Positions 46,612-58,084 of a DNA stretch of 64,000 nucleotides are shown piece by piece. The stretch spans positions 308,349,484 to 308,413,483 of the forward strand of contig OY998175.1 of the NCBI GenBank assembly GCA_963921935.1, written 5' to 3'. Positions within the stretch are counted from its first letter, which is position 1. Each line of letters opens with the position of its first letter. The notes below the pieces were generated by a model. The model was given only the letters and a program-made list of their open reading frames with translations, made no database searches and was not told the DNA's origin. A program made the position numbers and the translations under genes. Source of the stretch: Galeruca laticollis. Its lineage: Eukaryota > Arthropoda > Insecta > Coleoptera > Chrysomelidae.

Positions 46612-46825
46612 GACCTCATATATTAAGTCAATCACAAGATAGGTCACTTCTTGGACTAGCCAAAAATAATTAAACATCAAGTAGGCATCAAATGAAATGT
46701 AACTTCTGTCATTCTGAAGATGATATTTAGGTAATATCGAAACAATTGTCAATTTTTTAGAATTTTTAACATTTTTCAATATACTGTGAAGTTAACTAGA
46801 AACAGTAAGTTTCATTTAAAACAAT
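46612..46825 (+). mobile_element. Penelope 3' fragment C
   Basis: A 5'-truncated copy of the Penelope 3' UTR, beginning TATATTAAGTCAATCACAAG and ending near GTAAGTTTCATTTAAAAC. It carries a hammerhead core. Confidence 0.85.
46696..46773 (+). ncRNA. Hammerhead ribozyme motif (Penelope copy C)
   Basis: CTGAAGA (46714-46720), stem II GATATT/AATATC around a short loop, then GAAAC-AATT-GTC with cleavage after C46750. Stem I: ATT/AAT, internal loop, outer AATGT/ACATT. The variable position 7 is A, which is allowed. Confidence 0.78.
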
Positions 46826-46968
46826 GCATAATAAATTATTACATACCCGAGAAAAAAGTACCCACGTTAAGAAATGTACACCAAACCTTTGTAGATAGTT
46901 ATGGCTTCGTGGGAAGTCGCGAATCTCGATGAAAACAAATACATTCTTTGGGTTTTCGTTGAACCGGC

Positions 46969-48301
46969 ATGAAAAACAACAGAAGTATGTTAATGGAACG
47001 TCACAAAATCAGACATTTACGCCTACTATATTTAAGAAACACAAAAAAGTGCAGAGAACAGAACAAACCTATCATTTATATGGATGAAACATACATTCAT
47101 TCATGTCACACGCACCTTAAAGGATGGAGCGACAAGAGTAACGAAGGATTAAGAAAACTCGTTTCAAAAGGTAATAGACTCATCATTGTGCATGCAGGAA
47201 GTGAAAATGACTTTGTACCTAAAGCTGGTATTATGTGGAACTCCCAGTCAAAAACAGGAGATTACAGGGTTGGAAAAAAAACCTAAGAACTAAAGACATA
47301 TATTTGGGTTTTTAGGCTTTTTATGGTTTTAAGCAAAACAGTGATATTAAATCTGTAAATCAACATGAATTGGTAAATCCCCGGCCCTGCAGCACCCTCT
47401 AACTGTCTGTGTCTGTACCTTTAATATCTATGATTTGAATGAAATTTAAACTAGAAAGAAAAGCTATCTTTTTGGGTGGGTAATTTTAGATTTTAGTAAG
47501 GCTGTAACAGGAAGCTTTTATTCAGTATCTCAAAAGAAAATAGAGAAAAACCTACAATGGCTATATTTTAATAAGTAGGTTTGTTAAAAAACCTAGGTTC
47601 AAAAAAAACCTGTAGTTGCCAACCCTGGGAGATTATCATAATAAAATGGCGTATGAAAATTATGTGAAGTGGGTACAAGCAAAACGTATTCCAAACCTAC
47701 CAAAAACGGTGTTGTGGTAATTGATAACGCCCCATATCACAATGTTCTAAATTAAAAATTACCTACGACTGCTTGGACTAAACAACAATGAAAAAACTGG
47801 CTTTCTGAAATAAACATATATTACAGTGAATACATATTAAAACCGGATCTTTATAACGTTGCAAAAATGTACAAATCGTAATATAAAACTTATAAAATTG
47901 ATGAATTGTTTATTCGACATGGATTGCAAGTTTGAAGGCTACCCCCTTATCATCCGGACTTAAATCCGATCGAAAGTGTTTGGGCGGCACTTACAGAATA
48001 TGTGGCCAAACGAAATGTTACCTTCAATTTGGCAAATGTTAATGAATTTTTTGGCACATTTTCTGCAAATGATTGAAAAGTTAGATGTGACCATGTTAAA
48101 AAGATTGAAGATGAATTTATGAACAATAAACCACTTTTAGACACCGTTGTAGATATTATTATTAATTTGGCCGAAGACGGCGATAGCGAGGATGGTGAAA
48201 TTGATATAGAAAGTGATTTTGAAGAATCATTTATAGATGCACATCATTATTTTACTGTTGTTGATGATCCCTGTACATCTAAAGCGTATTTTTCATTATA
48301 G
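46969..48301 (+). pseudogene. IS630/Tc1-like DDE transposase, split by a MITE
   Basis: The first part reads NNRSMLMERHKIRHLRLLYL, KPIIYMDETYIHSCHT (first catalytic Asp), then KGNRLIIVHAGSEN and MWNSQSKTGDY. After the MITE at 47265-47627 the same frame resumes with HNKMAYENYVKWVQAKRIP, then shifted VVVIDNAPYHNV (second Asp), PPYHPDLNPIESVWAAL (third acidic residue, Glu), an acidic tail and a stop at 48301. Additional frameshifts and stops occur at 47720-47940 and 48078. It belongs to the DDE_3 superfamily; related scraps are at 5.7 and 13.8 kb. Confidence 0.85.
47265..47627. mobile_element. 363-bp hAT MITE, 8-bp TSD GGAGATTA
   Basis: The ends CAGGGTTGG and CCAACCCTG are inverted repeats, flanked by exact 8-bp duplications GGAGATTA (47257-47264 and 47628-47635). 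Deleting the element and one TSD restores the surrounding transposase frame exactly. No coding capacity. Confidence 0.95.
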
Positions 48302-48309
48302 TGTTTGTT

Positions 48310-49530
48310 TGTAGGTGTTATGACTGAATACATTAAACGCAACAAATGTAAATATGTAAAATAAAATTGTAGATATTTGAGACGATTTCCACTAGAGTAA
48401 TATAATATTTGTAGCACATCTGTACATAGTTCTAAATAAACAATAATTGACGGAACCCAAAAACAAGATTCTTTGTTTTGCCAGTCCTAACTCTGTAAAA
48501 AGTATGAAGGGATGTTCCAATTTCATAGTAAATATTTGCAAAAAACCCAAAAATTTACATAGCTTAATAGGTAGGTATGTCATTAACTATTACTACGAAC
48601 AGATAGGAAAAATTGTTGGCCATTATTAAATATAGAAAGTCGTTTAACAATCATTATCATATTGTACGCTTTATGTACAAAATCTACCTGACTTCCAATT
48701 TATATACAAATAAACCTCAATGACAAATATTATGAAGGGACCACTTAAAAGACATTAATTTGAAGTAAAGGTGAAAGTTTATGTATCTTGGAATCTATTT
48801 ATTATTATTTACATCCCATAAAATAATAAAGGTTAATTATGGAATTCCCCGTATGGTTTTTGAAGCACTAAATAATTATCACTGTACAAAAAAAACCAAT
48901 TTTTGTTGAAAAATCAAATGGTTTTTATTTCTTTATTTCATTTAATTAATAATAAAGAACACATTAATGTTATTTTGTTTTGTAAACTCGATTTTATATA
49001 GCATTATAAATGTGCCACAATTTATTATTTTTAAATCCAAATTCAAAATATTGTGTTATTCTCGTACGTATTAGCAGCCTCACAACCTTTAAAACTTGCG
49101 TGCGGAATGTACGTCGCCTGCTCTTCCCGGCAACTGCGTTTACAACGATGTCAAGTTGTATGGCTTTTTCGCGCATGAAAATGCTAAAACATGCTAATTT
49201 TTATTTTTAAACTGATTGATAAACCTGCTAAAAAATACCGTGTCGTTAAGTCAAAAGTTACTAGAGATATTAGTGCAGATTCAAAACGCAAAAAAAGTAA
49301 TAGCAAAATTGTTTCTATTGTTTGGCGGCTCTTTTGGATTTGTTGGATTTTTGTAGCCTACCATCCAATAATGAAACGTTGCAATATAATCTAACACAGT
49401 GTATAAAATATTTAGTTTACAATATTTCTTTTATTTTGTATTTATGTTGTATTACTAAAAGATGATATTTTACAGACTAACCGTTTAATAGTTCGAAAAG
49501 TAGCCATAGGATCTAATTCTACCAATAAGA
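48310..49530. other. Non-coding stretch before the Copia element
   Basis: Nothing coding is supported; small open frames lack motifs. Confidence 0.4.
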
Positions 49531-49533
49531 ACT

Positions 49534-49711
49534 TGTAGGAAGTTGAACAATTTTACAGTTGGTAGTTCTGAATATAGTTTTTGTTGGTTGTCAGTTAATG
49601 AATAAGTCAATTTAAAATAGTAGCACATGTTGAAACGATTGTATAACTATTGTATTGTTTTGTTAAAACAAACGCTTTGATTTGAAGACTATTCTTGCTA
49701 AAATAACAACA
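49534..49711 (+). repeat. Copia 5' LTR
   Basis: 178 bp from TGTAGGAAGTTGAACAAT to AAAATAACAACA. It differs from the 3' LTR by substitutions and two short indels. Confidence 0.93.
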
Positions 49712-49725
49712 GGTTATGGGCCCAG
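49712..49725 (+). other. Primer-binding site, internal iMet-tRNA type
   Basis: GGTTATGGGCCCAG directly after the LTR is complementary to the anticodon arm of initiator Met-tRNA. The same internal (half-tRNA) priming site is used by Drosophila copia. Confidence 0.85.
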
Positions 49726-49804
49726 CTCAGTAATAAAGTGGTAGATAGTTTTCGGGAAATTAAAAAGGACGTTTAGATTTGTCACGTGTGCGAAACTGTA
49801 AGAA

Positions 49805-51300
49805 ATGGCTTCAGAAAAGAATCAACTCCTGAACATTAAGGTATTTGATAGAAACGTATTTTCTACTTGAGAATACCGAGTCAAATTAATGTTGGAACAG
49901 AGAGACGTTTTAAGTGTCATTCATCAAGATCCACCGACAGATGCTACCGAATTAACATTTTTCAAGAAATTAGACATTCAAGCAAGAAATATAACAGTGC
50001 AGTGTCTTGATGATAAGATTCTGGAAATGGTAAAAGATAAAAAAACTGCGAAAGAGATGCTGAATGCCTTAAGATCAACATATATAAAAACTGGAATGGT
50101 TAATCAAATACAACTACAATAGTTATTTGTAAAACAAGTATCACAATGACTCGTTTTGTAGTACAACGAACCGCGAAGCGGTGAGTTGTGCAAATCACGA
50201 GTACTACAGAAAGTCATTGTGGCACAAGTTTTACACAATATTTTTTATAATTCGCATTTATTTAATTATTTAAATAAAATAGAATTTCATATAATCCCTG
50301 TTTTTAATCTAGGAGCAGTGGTTTGAATTTAAGTTGGCAATTCTGTAGATTCCTAATTGGTTAGATCACAGATGGTTTTATTCAGCACTTCTGACTTCTG
50401 ATTATTTGTTTAAAAAAGAGCTTCTTCGTATATGCTCTTGCGATCTATTTATGTTATATCATGAACAGAATTATTTCTGTAATACATCTTCACATAGATA
50501 TCTGGTAATTTATCCCAAAAATCGAACGTTTTATATACCTATATATTGATCCTATACAATATAAAAATAAACAATTGACAAATCATTGATAAATAAACGC
50601 TAGCGTACTTTATTCATTAATATTTTTAATATATAAATTATACTAATTTACCTTTAATATAATAATTTGCTAGCTAGAAGAACGCTAGACCATTTTATTT
50701 ATAATTTGTGTCAAGGTTAAAGTCAAATGTCAAATAAAAATATAACTAAATACAATAACCAACTGTACACTAAAAATTACTATAACAGTGTTCAAAGAGC
50801 TTCATTGTGACACTGTAAACAATGTTATAATGAAGTCTCTTTTATACGCGAATTATAAAAAAGAAACTTAGAAGTCTTATATTCAGTGGTAAATGTTCAT
50901 TGAACGAATATCTAGTTGAATATGCAAAGACAGTGACAGATCTAAGAAATGCTGGTGGAACACTGGAGGAAGCCGAAGTAGTACCGCAATTGTTATCAGG
51001 AATGCTTGATAGTATGTCAGTTGGTACAGCAATAGATGTGTTGTTTAGCAAAGATCCAACAAATATCTCACTAAAATTTGTGAAGAACAAGTTGTTGTTA
51101 GAAGAACAGAGACAAAATGCAAATGCAGATGGAGAAGGCCCAAATAGCCCTGCATTTGTAGGACATAATAGCTACAGGAAATTCTAACTCTAAAAGACAT
51201 AATTTTAGAAGTGATCAAAGAGGAAGCAATTCAAATATTTTCAAACGTAAATGTTTTAAACGTGGGGGTAAAGGCCATAGTATGACTGTCCACAACAGAA
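49805..51300 (+). pseudogene. Copia gag with eroded zinc knuckle
   Basis: ATG 49805 starts MASEKNQLLNIKVFDRNVFS; a TGA at 49868 stands where Trp is expected (FST-W-EYRVKLML). The frame continues to TGMVNQIQLQ at 50121, is interrupted by an insertion, then resumes at about 50860 with KKLRSL-type text, CSLNEYLVEYAKTVTDL and LLSGMLDSM, LLLEEQRQN. The knuckle near 51245 reads CFKRGGKGHSMTV: one Cys of the CCHC motif and the last Cys are lost. Confidence 0.8.
50122..50855. mobile_element. Unassigned insert with terminal hairpins in Copia gag
   Basis: About 735 bp splits gag between LQ and KKL. The left end folds (TTGTAAAACAAGTATCACAA against TTGTGGCACAAGTTTTACAC) and the right end folds (GAGCTTCATTGTGACACTGT against ACAATGTTATAATGAAGTCT). 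TTTTTATAATTCGC at 50243 also recurs inverted at 50848. No ORF. Boundaries are approximate and superfamily unknown. Confidence 0.6.
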
Positions 51301-51609
51301 CAGAGTGAGTCACTTTGCTGAAATAGAAGAACAAGAAGAAATTTCATTTGTTTCTCATTTGCAAGAAGATCAAACTCCTGAAGAAAAAGAAGACAACGAC
51401 GAAATGGAGTATGAAAATATTTGTTTACATTCGGAAGAAAATAATATATCTTTTATTATTGCCATCCTTTAAAATCGAAATATGAAAAATATTTATTTAA
51501 TGATAAAGAATATAAACAGAAAATAAATATATCTAAAGTTGGTGAAACAGTAGATTCAAGAAAACAGGGCGATTTAAAATTATTAACAGATAAAGGATTG
51601 GAAATTGAA

Positions 51610-51982
51610 TTTTATTGTGTGATGATTTGGCTTATAATTTAATGTCAGTAAAGAAAATGGAAGAAAAAGGTTTAAAAGTTGTATTCAATAAGGGAGAAGT
51701 GAACATTTTTAGAAAGCAGAACTGTATCTTAAGTGGTAAAAGAAAAGGAAATTTATATATAGTGAAATGTGAAATAAAGAAAAGTAATGCATGTATAGTA
51801 AATGATAATAATGTGTGGCATAGAAGAATGGGAAACTTGGCAAAATATCCTTCAGATACGATATGTGATATTTGTCTCAAGGGTAAGCAAACCTCTAGCA
51901 CAGTACTTAAAAAGATTCCTAATGAGAAGAAGGCTAGAAGAATCCTCGAAGTCGTCTCTACAGATATTTGTGGACCCATTAA
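51610..51982 (+). pseudogene. Copia integrase, N-terminal part
   Basis: AYNLMSVKKMEEKGLKVVF, VWHRRMGNLAK and CDICLKGKQTS form the HHCC zinc domain, except that the second His (usually GHL) is Asn. VVSTDICGPI carries the first catalytic Asp. The frame is cut at 51982 by piggyBac 3 and continues at 54261. The protease active site upstream (D-S-G) is not recognisable. Confidence 0.8.
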
Positions 51983-54260
51983 CCCTTAACTACTACCCAC
52001 TCAAAACAGATACATAACTACTACCCACGGGTCAACCTGACCCATTTTTAAAAGTACTAATAAAAATACAATTTAAGGAAGAAAACATATTTTATTCATA
52101 AAAAGTAAATGGTAACACATTAATTTATTGTGATAAATAGTAAAACAAATTTAAATACAATTTGGACAAATTTTTTTAAAACATTGCTGACACACCGGTA
52201 GTTTGCAGGAATCGCAAAAGGTGTTAGTCTTGCGATCTTTTTTTGTGGGGCAAAAAGTACATCTCTTCCGTTTGGATGCTGATGTGTGCTGCTGAGGGAC
52301 CTCTTGAACTTCTATGATTACCCCAAGTATATCAGCTGTTAAATCTCTTAGCTTGCGTGGTATTTTATTGTTGTAAATACGCCCTTCATATGAGGCTCAC
52401 ATAGGTTACGACCCAGTACTTTGAGGAAGTCCAGTCTTGAAATTGTTTTTCCATCAGTAGCAAATTGATATAATACTCTGCTGTTGATCCCCAATACATT
52501 TAAAATCATGTGAAAGATTGCCATTGGCCAGCGGCGGGTTCTACGAGACGTAGAATAGTTAGAGCATTTTTGGTCCAATGCGTCAACACCAGCTTTAGTT
52601 TCATTATAAAATAATATCTGGCTTTTTTTGTTGTTTCATCCACAGAATTGTCGTTGTGCATAGTAGATATTAAAATAACAGTCTTGTTCAATTTTTGTAC
52701 ATGAGACACAATGGTATGGTTTGAAGTAAACCCAAAAACAGAAGAACCAGGTTCACGCTGTTTGGATGGTAAAAAATTTGATGGAATATATCTCTTATTT
52801 TTTTTCAGCGTACCGACATACGTTAGCTTTTGTTTTAAAAGTTCATTAGTTAATTCCATCGATGAGTACCAATTATCACCTGTTATATTTCTACTGGTGA
52901 AGGCGACAGGTTGAACGAGGCAACATACTGTTTCTGTTGGTAGCGAAAACTTGGACTTCTCATTTCGTTTTCCACTGTATATCTCCGAATTGACCATGTA
53001 ATGTGTTTTTGAATCTGCTAAGATCTGCACTTTCAAGCCGTATCTTGCCGGCTTACTTGGTATGTACATTCTGAAGCCACCCCGTCCTCTAAACGGTACC
53101 AACATCTCGTCAACGGTTAAAAATTCTCCAGGCGAATAACATTGTTTGGAGTTGTCAACAAATTGATCAAAAATATCTGAAATTGCAGCCAACCTATTTT
53201 CTTTCACTCTTTCGCGGCGTGTAGCTTCATCATCGAATCTAAGGCAACATAACAGCAAAGAAAATCGCGCTAAAGACATAGTGCAGCGAAATATATCCCT
53301 ACCAGTCCCATCGGTAGCCCAAAGAGACCGGAGATCTTCATGACCAGATTTGAAACACCCTTGCAAATACAAAAGACCCAATAATGCTTCTATTTCTACT
53401 TTATCGGTTTCTTGGATAAAAACTGGTGAAAACAATAATCTACTATTTCTCTTTTTTTTTGAATTTACTATCTGACCTTGCATGTTTCTTATTTTTGAGT
53501 TTGTGTGTATAACCATTTTTTCAATCATTGAGTCTGTTATTAGGAGTCTCCATGCTTCTAAAGGCGAGCTGGACCTTTCAAACCAGGAAGCACTTTTATA
53601 ATATTTTGCTGTTTTGTTTTTCCCCTTGTTGGTGCCGTTTTCGACCACTTGGTTTTATCTTTTGCGTACCACGATGGACTTTCCCGTAATGCTTGGGTAT
53701 TTTCATGTTCGTCCTTCGATGAACTTTCTGAAGAATCATCATTTTTGTCCCATTCAACTTCACTCTCAGAGTCGTGTTCGCTTAACTCTTCAGCATCGCT
53801 CTCATCTGGATCGCTTTCGTCGCCTTTGTTCAAAATTTTATTGCAGGCAATACGTCTCTCTTCGCTGTCAGTTGCGTTACTTGATGATGCAACGTCCAAA
53901 TCGCCTGTCGTGTTTTTTTCCTCTTCCATATCCACCCAAAATTCATCATTTTCAACAATTTGCAATAAATCATAATCGCTTAGTGGTTTGTTTTCCATAT
54001 TATATAAAAATAAATACCGAGACTTAGTATACTACCCTGATTTTGGCTCTAAATCCCATAAAAAGCATGTAAGTTAATACAAAAAAAAACTTACCTTAAA
54101 ACTATCCACGGGTCAATTTGACCAACTAGCGCTAAAAAATATACCAAAGCGACAATCTTTCTACTCTGCACTTATAAGACTAAAATCCGTCGTCGCTAGC
54201 TGAAATCACGTGTATCGACAAATCGTTGGGTCGTATTGACCCGGGGATAGTAGTTAAGGG
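51983..54260 (-). mobile_element. piggyBac element 3 in Copia integrase
   Basis: The ends CCCTTAACTACTACCC and (inverted) CCCTTAACTACTATCCC are almost identical. TTAA flanks the left side (51979-51982); the right flank is ATAA (54261-54264), a one-base mutation of the TSD. Removing element and duplicate restores GPIKPQNREGYQYF in the integrase. Palindromes GGGTC-N5-GACCC lie at 52029-52043, 54110-54124 (last base changed) and 54228-54242. Confidence 0.95.
52170..53998 (-). pseudogene. piggyBac transposase 3
   Basis: ATG 53998 begins an acidic, Ser-rich N-terminal domain (ESDPDESDAEELSEHDSE). The frame shifts near 53600, then 380 codons cover VEIEALLGLLYLQGCFKSG, FLTVDEMLVPFRGRGGFR (D1) and ITGDNWYSSMELTNELLK (D2). 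A second shift near 52630 leads to GVDALDQKCSNYSTSRRT (D3) and RRWPMAIFHMILNVLGI. A Cys-rich C-terminus lies around 52170-52290 on the minus strand. Two indels are the main lesions, so this may be the youngest piggyBac here. Confidence 0.9.
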
Positions 54261-54264
54261 ATAA

Positions 54265-54934
54265 ACCACAAAATAGAGAAGGATATCAATATTTTATATC
54301 TTTTATTGACCATTTTACCATTATATATTTAATAAAAAATAAAGACGAAGCATTACAAAAGTTTTCCGAATACATTGCCATGATTAAAACAAGATTTAAA
54401 GATCGTATTCAATCTCTGAGATGTGACAATGGAGGGGAATATGAAGCTAAGTCATTTAAAGATATATGTAAAAGAGAAGGAATAAAAATTCAGTATACAA
54501 TTAGCAGAAACCCTCATGAAAACGGAATAGCAGAAAGATATAACAGAACAATATTAGAAAGAGCACGTCCTATGATCTTTGACTCTCCTCTGAATAAATC
54601 TTTTTGGGGAGATGCTGTTCTAACTCCAGTTTACTTGATAAATAGAACCCCAACTTCTGTTGTAGAATGCATACCGGCAGAAATATGGTATGGACAAAAA
54701 CCTGAAATGAAGAAAATAAAAGTTTTTGGTTGTGCAGCTTATACACACTTACGAAAAGAAAACCGCATTAATAATAAACTAGATGTACGATCACAGAAAA
54801 CTTTTATGATATGGTATTGCCGTAATGGTTATCGTTTGTGGGTTATTAATGCACGCTCAGTTATTTTTGATGAAAGAAAGGAAGAATTAAAATCAGAGGA
54901 GAGAGCTATTCAAATTGAAAGTATAGAAGAATAA
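54265..54934 (+). pseudogene. Copia integrase catalytic domain
   Basis: Continuing from the piggyBac junction: YFISFIDHFTIIYLIKNK, QSLRCDNGGEYEAKSF (second Asp), YTISRNPHENGIAERYNRTI (Glu), LINRTPTSVVECIPAEIWY, KVFGCAAYTHLRKE. The frame from about 54266 to 54932 is open apart from a stop at the end. Domain order and spacing are normal for copia integrases. Confidence 0.88.
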
Positions 54935-55139
54935 AAAGAGTATAAAACAGATGAAGAAGATAATGAGATAGAATCCAGAGATGATAATATTAGAAAAGGT
55001 ACTAGAACAAGAAAAATTCCAACATACTTACAGGACTATAATATGGAATATGTTGCAAATTTGATATATGCACTTGCAGCTGGTCATATTTCAGGAGATA
55101 TTCCAAAAAACATTTAAATAGGCTCAAGACAGTGATTGG

Positions 55140-55620
55140 CAAGATGCTATCAAAGAAGAATTGGAAGTATTAAAGAAAATAAATACATGAATTTTGGCAG
55201 AACCACCACCGGAAGCTGTTATTATCGATTCCAAGTGAGTATTTACGGAAAAAGTTATAAACAATAAGGTGAAAAAGAAGGCTAGGTTAGTTGCAAGAGG
55301 CTTTCTACAACCAATGGATGAAGAGGAGTGCTATGCTTCAGTAGCAAGAATGGTTACTCTGCGAATCCTACTATCACTTGCAGTAGAACATGATTTAAGT
55401 ATTCATCAGCCAGATGTCAGGTCAGCTTTTCTTAAGAGTACGTTGGAAAATGTAGTCTTTATGAAACCACCTGTAAGACTGCAAGGCTATAGTGAGGGCC
55501 AGGTATATAAATTAGAAAAAGCTGTGTATGGTCTTCGTCAAAGTCCTAAATGTTGGAATAATTGTCTAAATTTACACTTAATAGATATAAATTTTGTAAG
55601 ATCTCAAGTAGATCCATAAG
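55140..55620 (+). pseudogene. Copia reverse transcriptase, 5' part
   Basis: DWQDAIKEELEVLKK precedes KKARLVARGFLQ, YASVARMVTLRILLSLAVEH, HQPDVRSAFLKSTLENVVFM (motif A Asp) and KAVYGLRQSPKCWNN. A stop ends it after RSQVDP, where a LINE begins. The YVDD motif expected next is missing at the junction. Confidence 0.85.
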
Positions 55621-55909
55621 TTTTTTTATGGCTTTGACACTCATCTTTCGGCCAGTCACAACAGGAACAAACTATTAATATATAAAAAAAATATTCACCT
55701 CACTCACACCTATCCGCACCTAAGAGAAGACAAAAACACCTACCTAAAAAAATACAATAAGGATATACAGGGTCACTCGCTTTTTGTCTAGGGGCCCATC
55801 AAGACATTATAATTTATTACAAACAAAACTAGGCCACGGAAAGGTAGGAATAACTACAATTGGGATAAACAGAGGTAAAAAAATCTGCTTCAAACATTCA
55901 CAAGCATAT

Positions 55910-56305
55910 CTATGATTCGTATATGAATTTCATCAGAACCTTATATACTTCCATTTTGTTTAAAGCTAAAAGATGGCAGATATTGAAGGGTGGGAAAAAT
56001 CCGATTCTTATTAAATCAATAATAAGGTTTTGAGTTTCTTGGGAATATATGCAGTTAAAGAAAATATGTTTCAGATCACTTTTGATATGACAGTGTTGAC
56101 ACAGGTCTGTGTCAAGAGTTTTTATTTTATATAAGTGTGCTGGATAACATGCATGTCCAAAGCGTAGTCTAACAATAGTTGTAATGTATTTACGTGGGCA
56201 GGAATAAGAATTGAACCAACAACAATTCGGAATTTCTTGCTGAATTGATGAATATTGGGTATTAGATATTTTACAATAATCGTTCCAAGATTTTTCCATA
56301 AACAA
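55910..56305 (-). pseudogene. LINE C-terminal region with Cys/His finger
   Basis: The frame contains LRFGHACYPAHLYKIKTLD followed by CQHCHIKSDLKHIFFNC. The CxxC-x7-H-x4-C arrangement after an RNase H domain is usual at the C-terminus of I- and Jockey-group LINEs. Confidence 0.75.
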
Positions 56306-56443
56306 CTTTGTTTCTGCCTATAATTAGCAAATACGTCTGGTACAGTGAGTGGATAGATAGATAAGGTGCCATTTTCTGCTGAATTTTTAGCTAAACGATC
56401 TACATGTTCATTATGTTAAGTCCTATATGTGATTTGATCCATA

Positions 56444-56884
56444 TCAGCTGTACATGTTTATTATCTTTTTGTAATTGAAATAACAGTTTTTTATATAGAA
56501 TATATAAAGATTATCTGATAAAGCAGGTATAGTTGGATTTTGTATAGCTGTTAAGACATACGGAGAATCAGCTAATATAATAGCAGAACTTTTTCTGGAC
56601 GAAGAAAAAAAATTTAACGATTCATAGATGCCCACAGCTTCAGCGCTGAAAACTGAGAAGTCTGAGGGGAGCTTTAACAATTTTTCGACATTATCACCTG
56701 GAATGTAGAACGCACAACCAGTTCCATATAAACTTTTGGAAGCGTCAGTATATATCTGTATGGAATCAGAATAATTTTCTAATATGGAGTTTAAAATTGT
56801 AAGACTTATCATAGGATTTACATGATACCTAGGTTGAATGACATTAAACGTATGAAAAAAGTATTCAAAATCATCTAAAGTCAT
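56444..56884 (-). pseudogene. LINE RNase H domain
   Basis: SIQIYTDASKSLYGTGCAFY (first Asp), FSVFSAEAVGIYESLNFF (Glu) and AIILADSPYVLTAI (Asp) give the three acidic residues of RNase H1-type enzymes. It follows the RT connection domain of the LINE and would degrade RNA in the RNA:DNA hybrid. Confidence 0.8.
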
Positions 56885-58084
56885 ATTTTTTTCTGATCTA
56901 ATTACACATAGATTGTTGTTGTTTCGGAAAGCATCACAGAGAGGCGGTGAATTTTTGCGGATCCAGTAGTTGTTAGTTAAATCAAATTCGTTTAGTTTAC
57001 ATATATTTTAATATAAAGATTCGTTGGAATACCTACATAATTTTTATGAGGAATTTATGGCTAAGATGATTTCTTCTATATTTTAAGGAAGGTTCTAAAG
57101 CTTCCACGTGAAGTGGTTCAATGGGAGTAGACCTCATAGCACCCATACAAATACGTAAGGCTTTGTTTTGAAATACGTCAATTTTTTGTAAATTATTTTT
57201 ACTTGCGGATCCATAAAGTGTACACCCATAATCTATTATGGACCTAATGTATGATCTATAAAAAAGTAGCGAAGTCGACACATCATCTCCCCACCAAGTT
57301 TTAGAAATGGATTTTAAAAAATTCATACCTCTGTTGCATCTATTCAATATATGTTCGATATGGGGTTTCCAGATTAACTTCCTATCAACTATCATTCCCA
57401 AGTATTTTATTTATTTACAAAAAGGAAACGCTTGTGTATTCAACTGAATCGTATCGATATTCGGTATGTTATGTCTAGAAAAAATGCAAGCTGATGATTT
57501 CGTGGGAGATACTTCAAAACTATTTTTAATGAACCATTTATAAGCCGATCCGCATATTTTATCTAACGTCTCTACAGCATCATTATATTTTTTGGTGTCT
57601 GAATATAAGCAAAAATCATCCGCATGCTGAATTATTTTTGGGGTGATATTTTCAACGTAAATATTATGAAAGTCAGCCGTATACAAATTAAAAAGCAGTG
57701 GTCTGAGGTAGTCCTGAAATATTATAACGAGGTCCTATGAGGTGGTTATTATGAGTTCTTATATACAATTTTCTATGAGAATAAAAGTTAATGATTGCAT
57801 CAGTTAATCGAATCGGTATTAGGAAATTATTAATCATTTTTTCTATCAGAATGGGTAAGCAGACGCTATCATAAGCACCTTCGATATCTAGGCAAAGTGT
57901 AGGTAAATATCTATTGGTGGAATAAGTATTTTGAATATCAGTAAAGAGAGTTGTTAGAGCGTCAATTGTACCACAACCTTTTCTGTAGTCAAACTGGGTT
58001 CTTAGAAGGAGGTTTTTCTGAAATAACCACCATTCAAGTATGTGCTTAATGGTACGTTCTAAAGTTTTCAAGTCAAGATATTGA

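Larger units (their letters stand above)
55621..58083 (-). mobile_element. LINE with RNase H (I/Jockey-type) inside Copia RT
   Basis: Minus strand, from the 5'-truncated end: TQFDYRKGCGTIDALTTLFT, LPTLCLDIEGAYDSV (motif A), ISGLPQ (motif B), IIQHADDFCLYSD (motif C with HADD for YADD), LIWKPHIEHILNRC, FYRSYIRSIIDYGC, an RNase H domain and a C-terminal Cys/His finger. Breaks occur near 57687, 57405 and 56900. The 3' end (about 55625) has only a short A run. Target duplication is not clear, and sequence with the Copia YVDD block was lost. Confidence 0.85.

Noticed and set aside
53614..54027. Plus-strand ORFs in the piggyBac 3 N-terminal region
   Set aside because: Low-complexity acidic coding on the minus strand gives open antisense frames.
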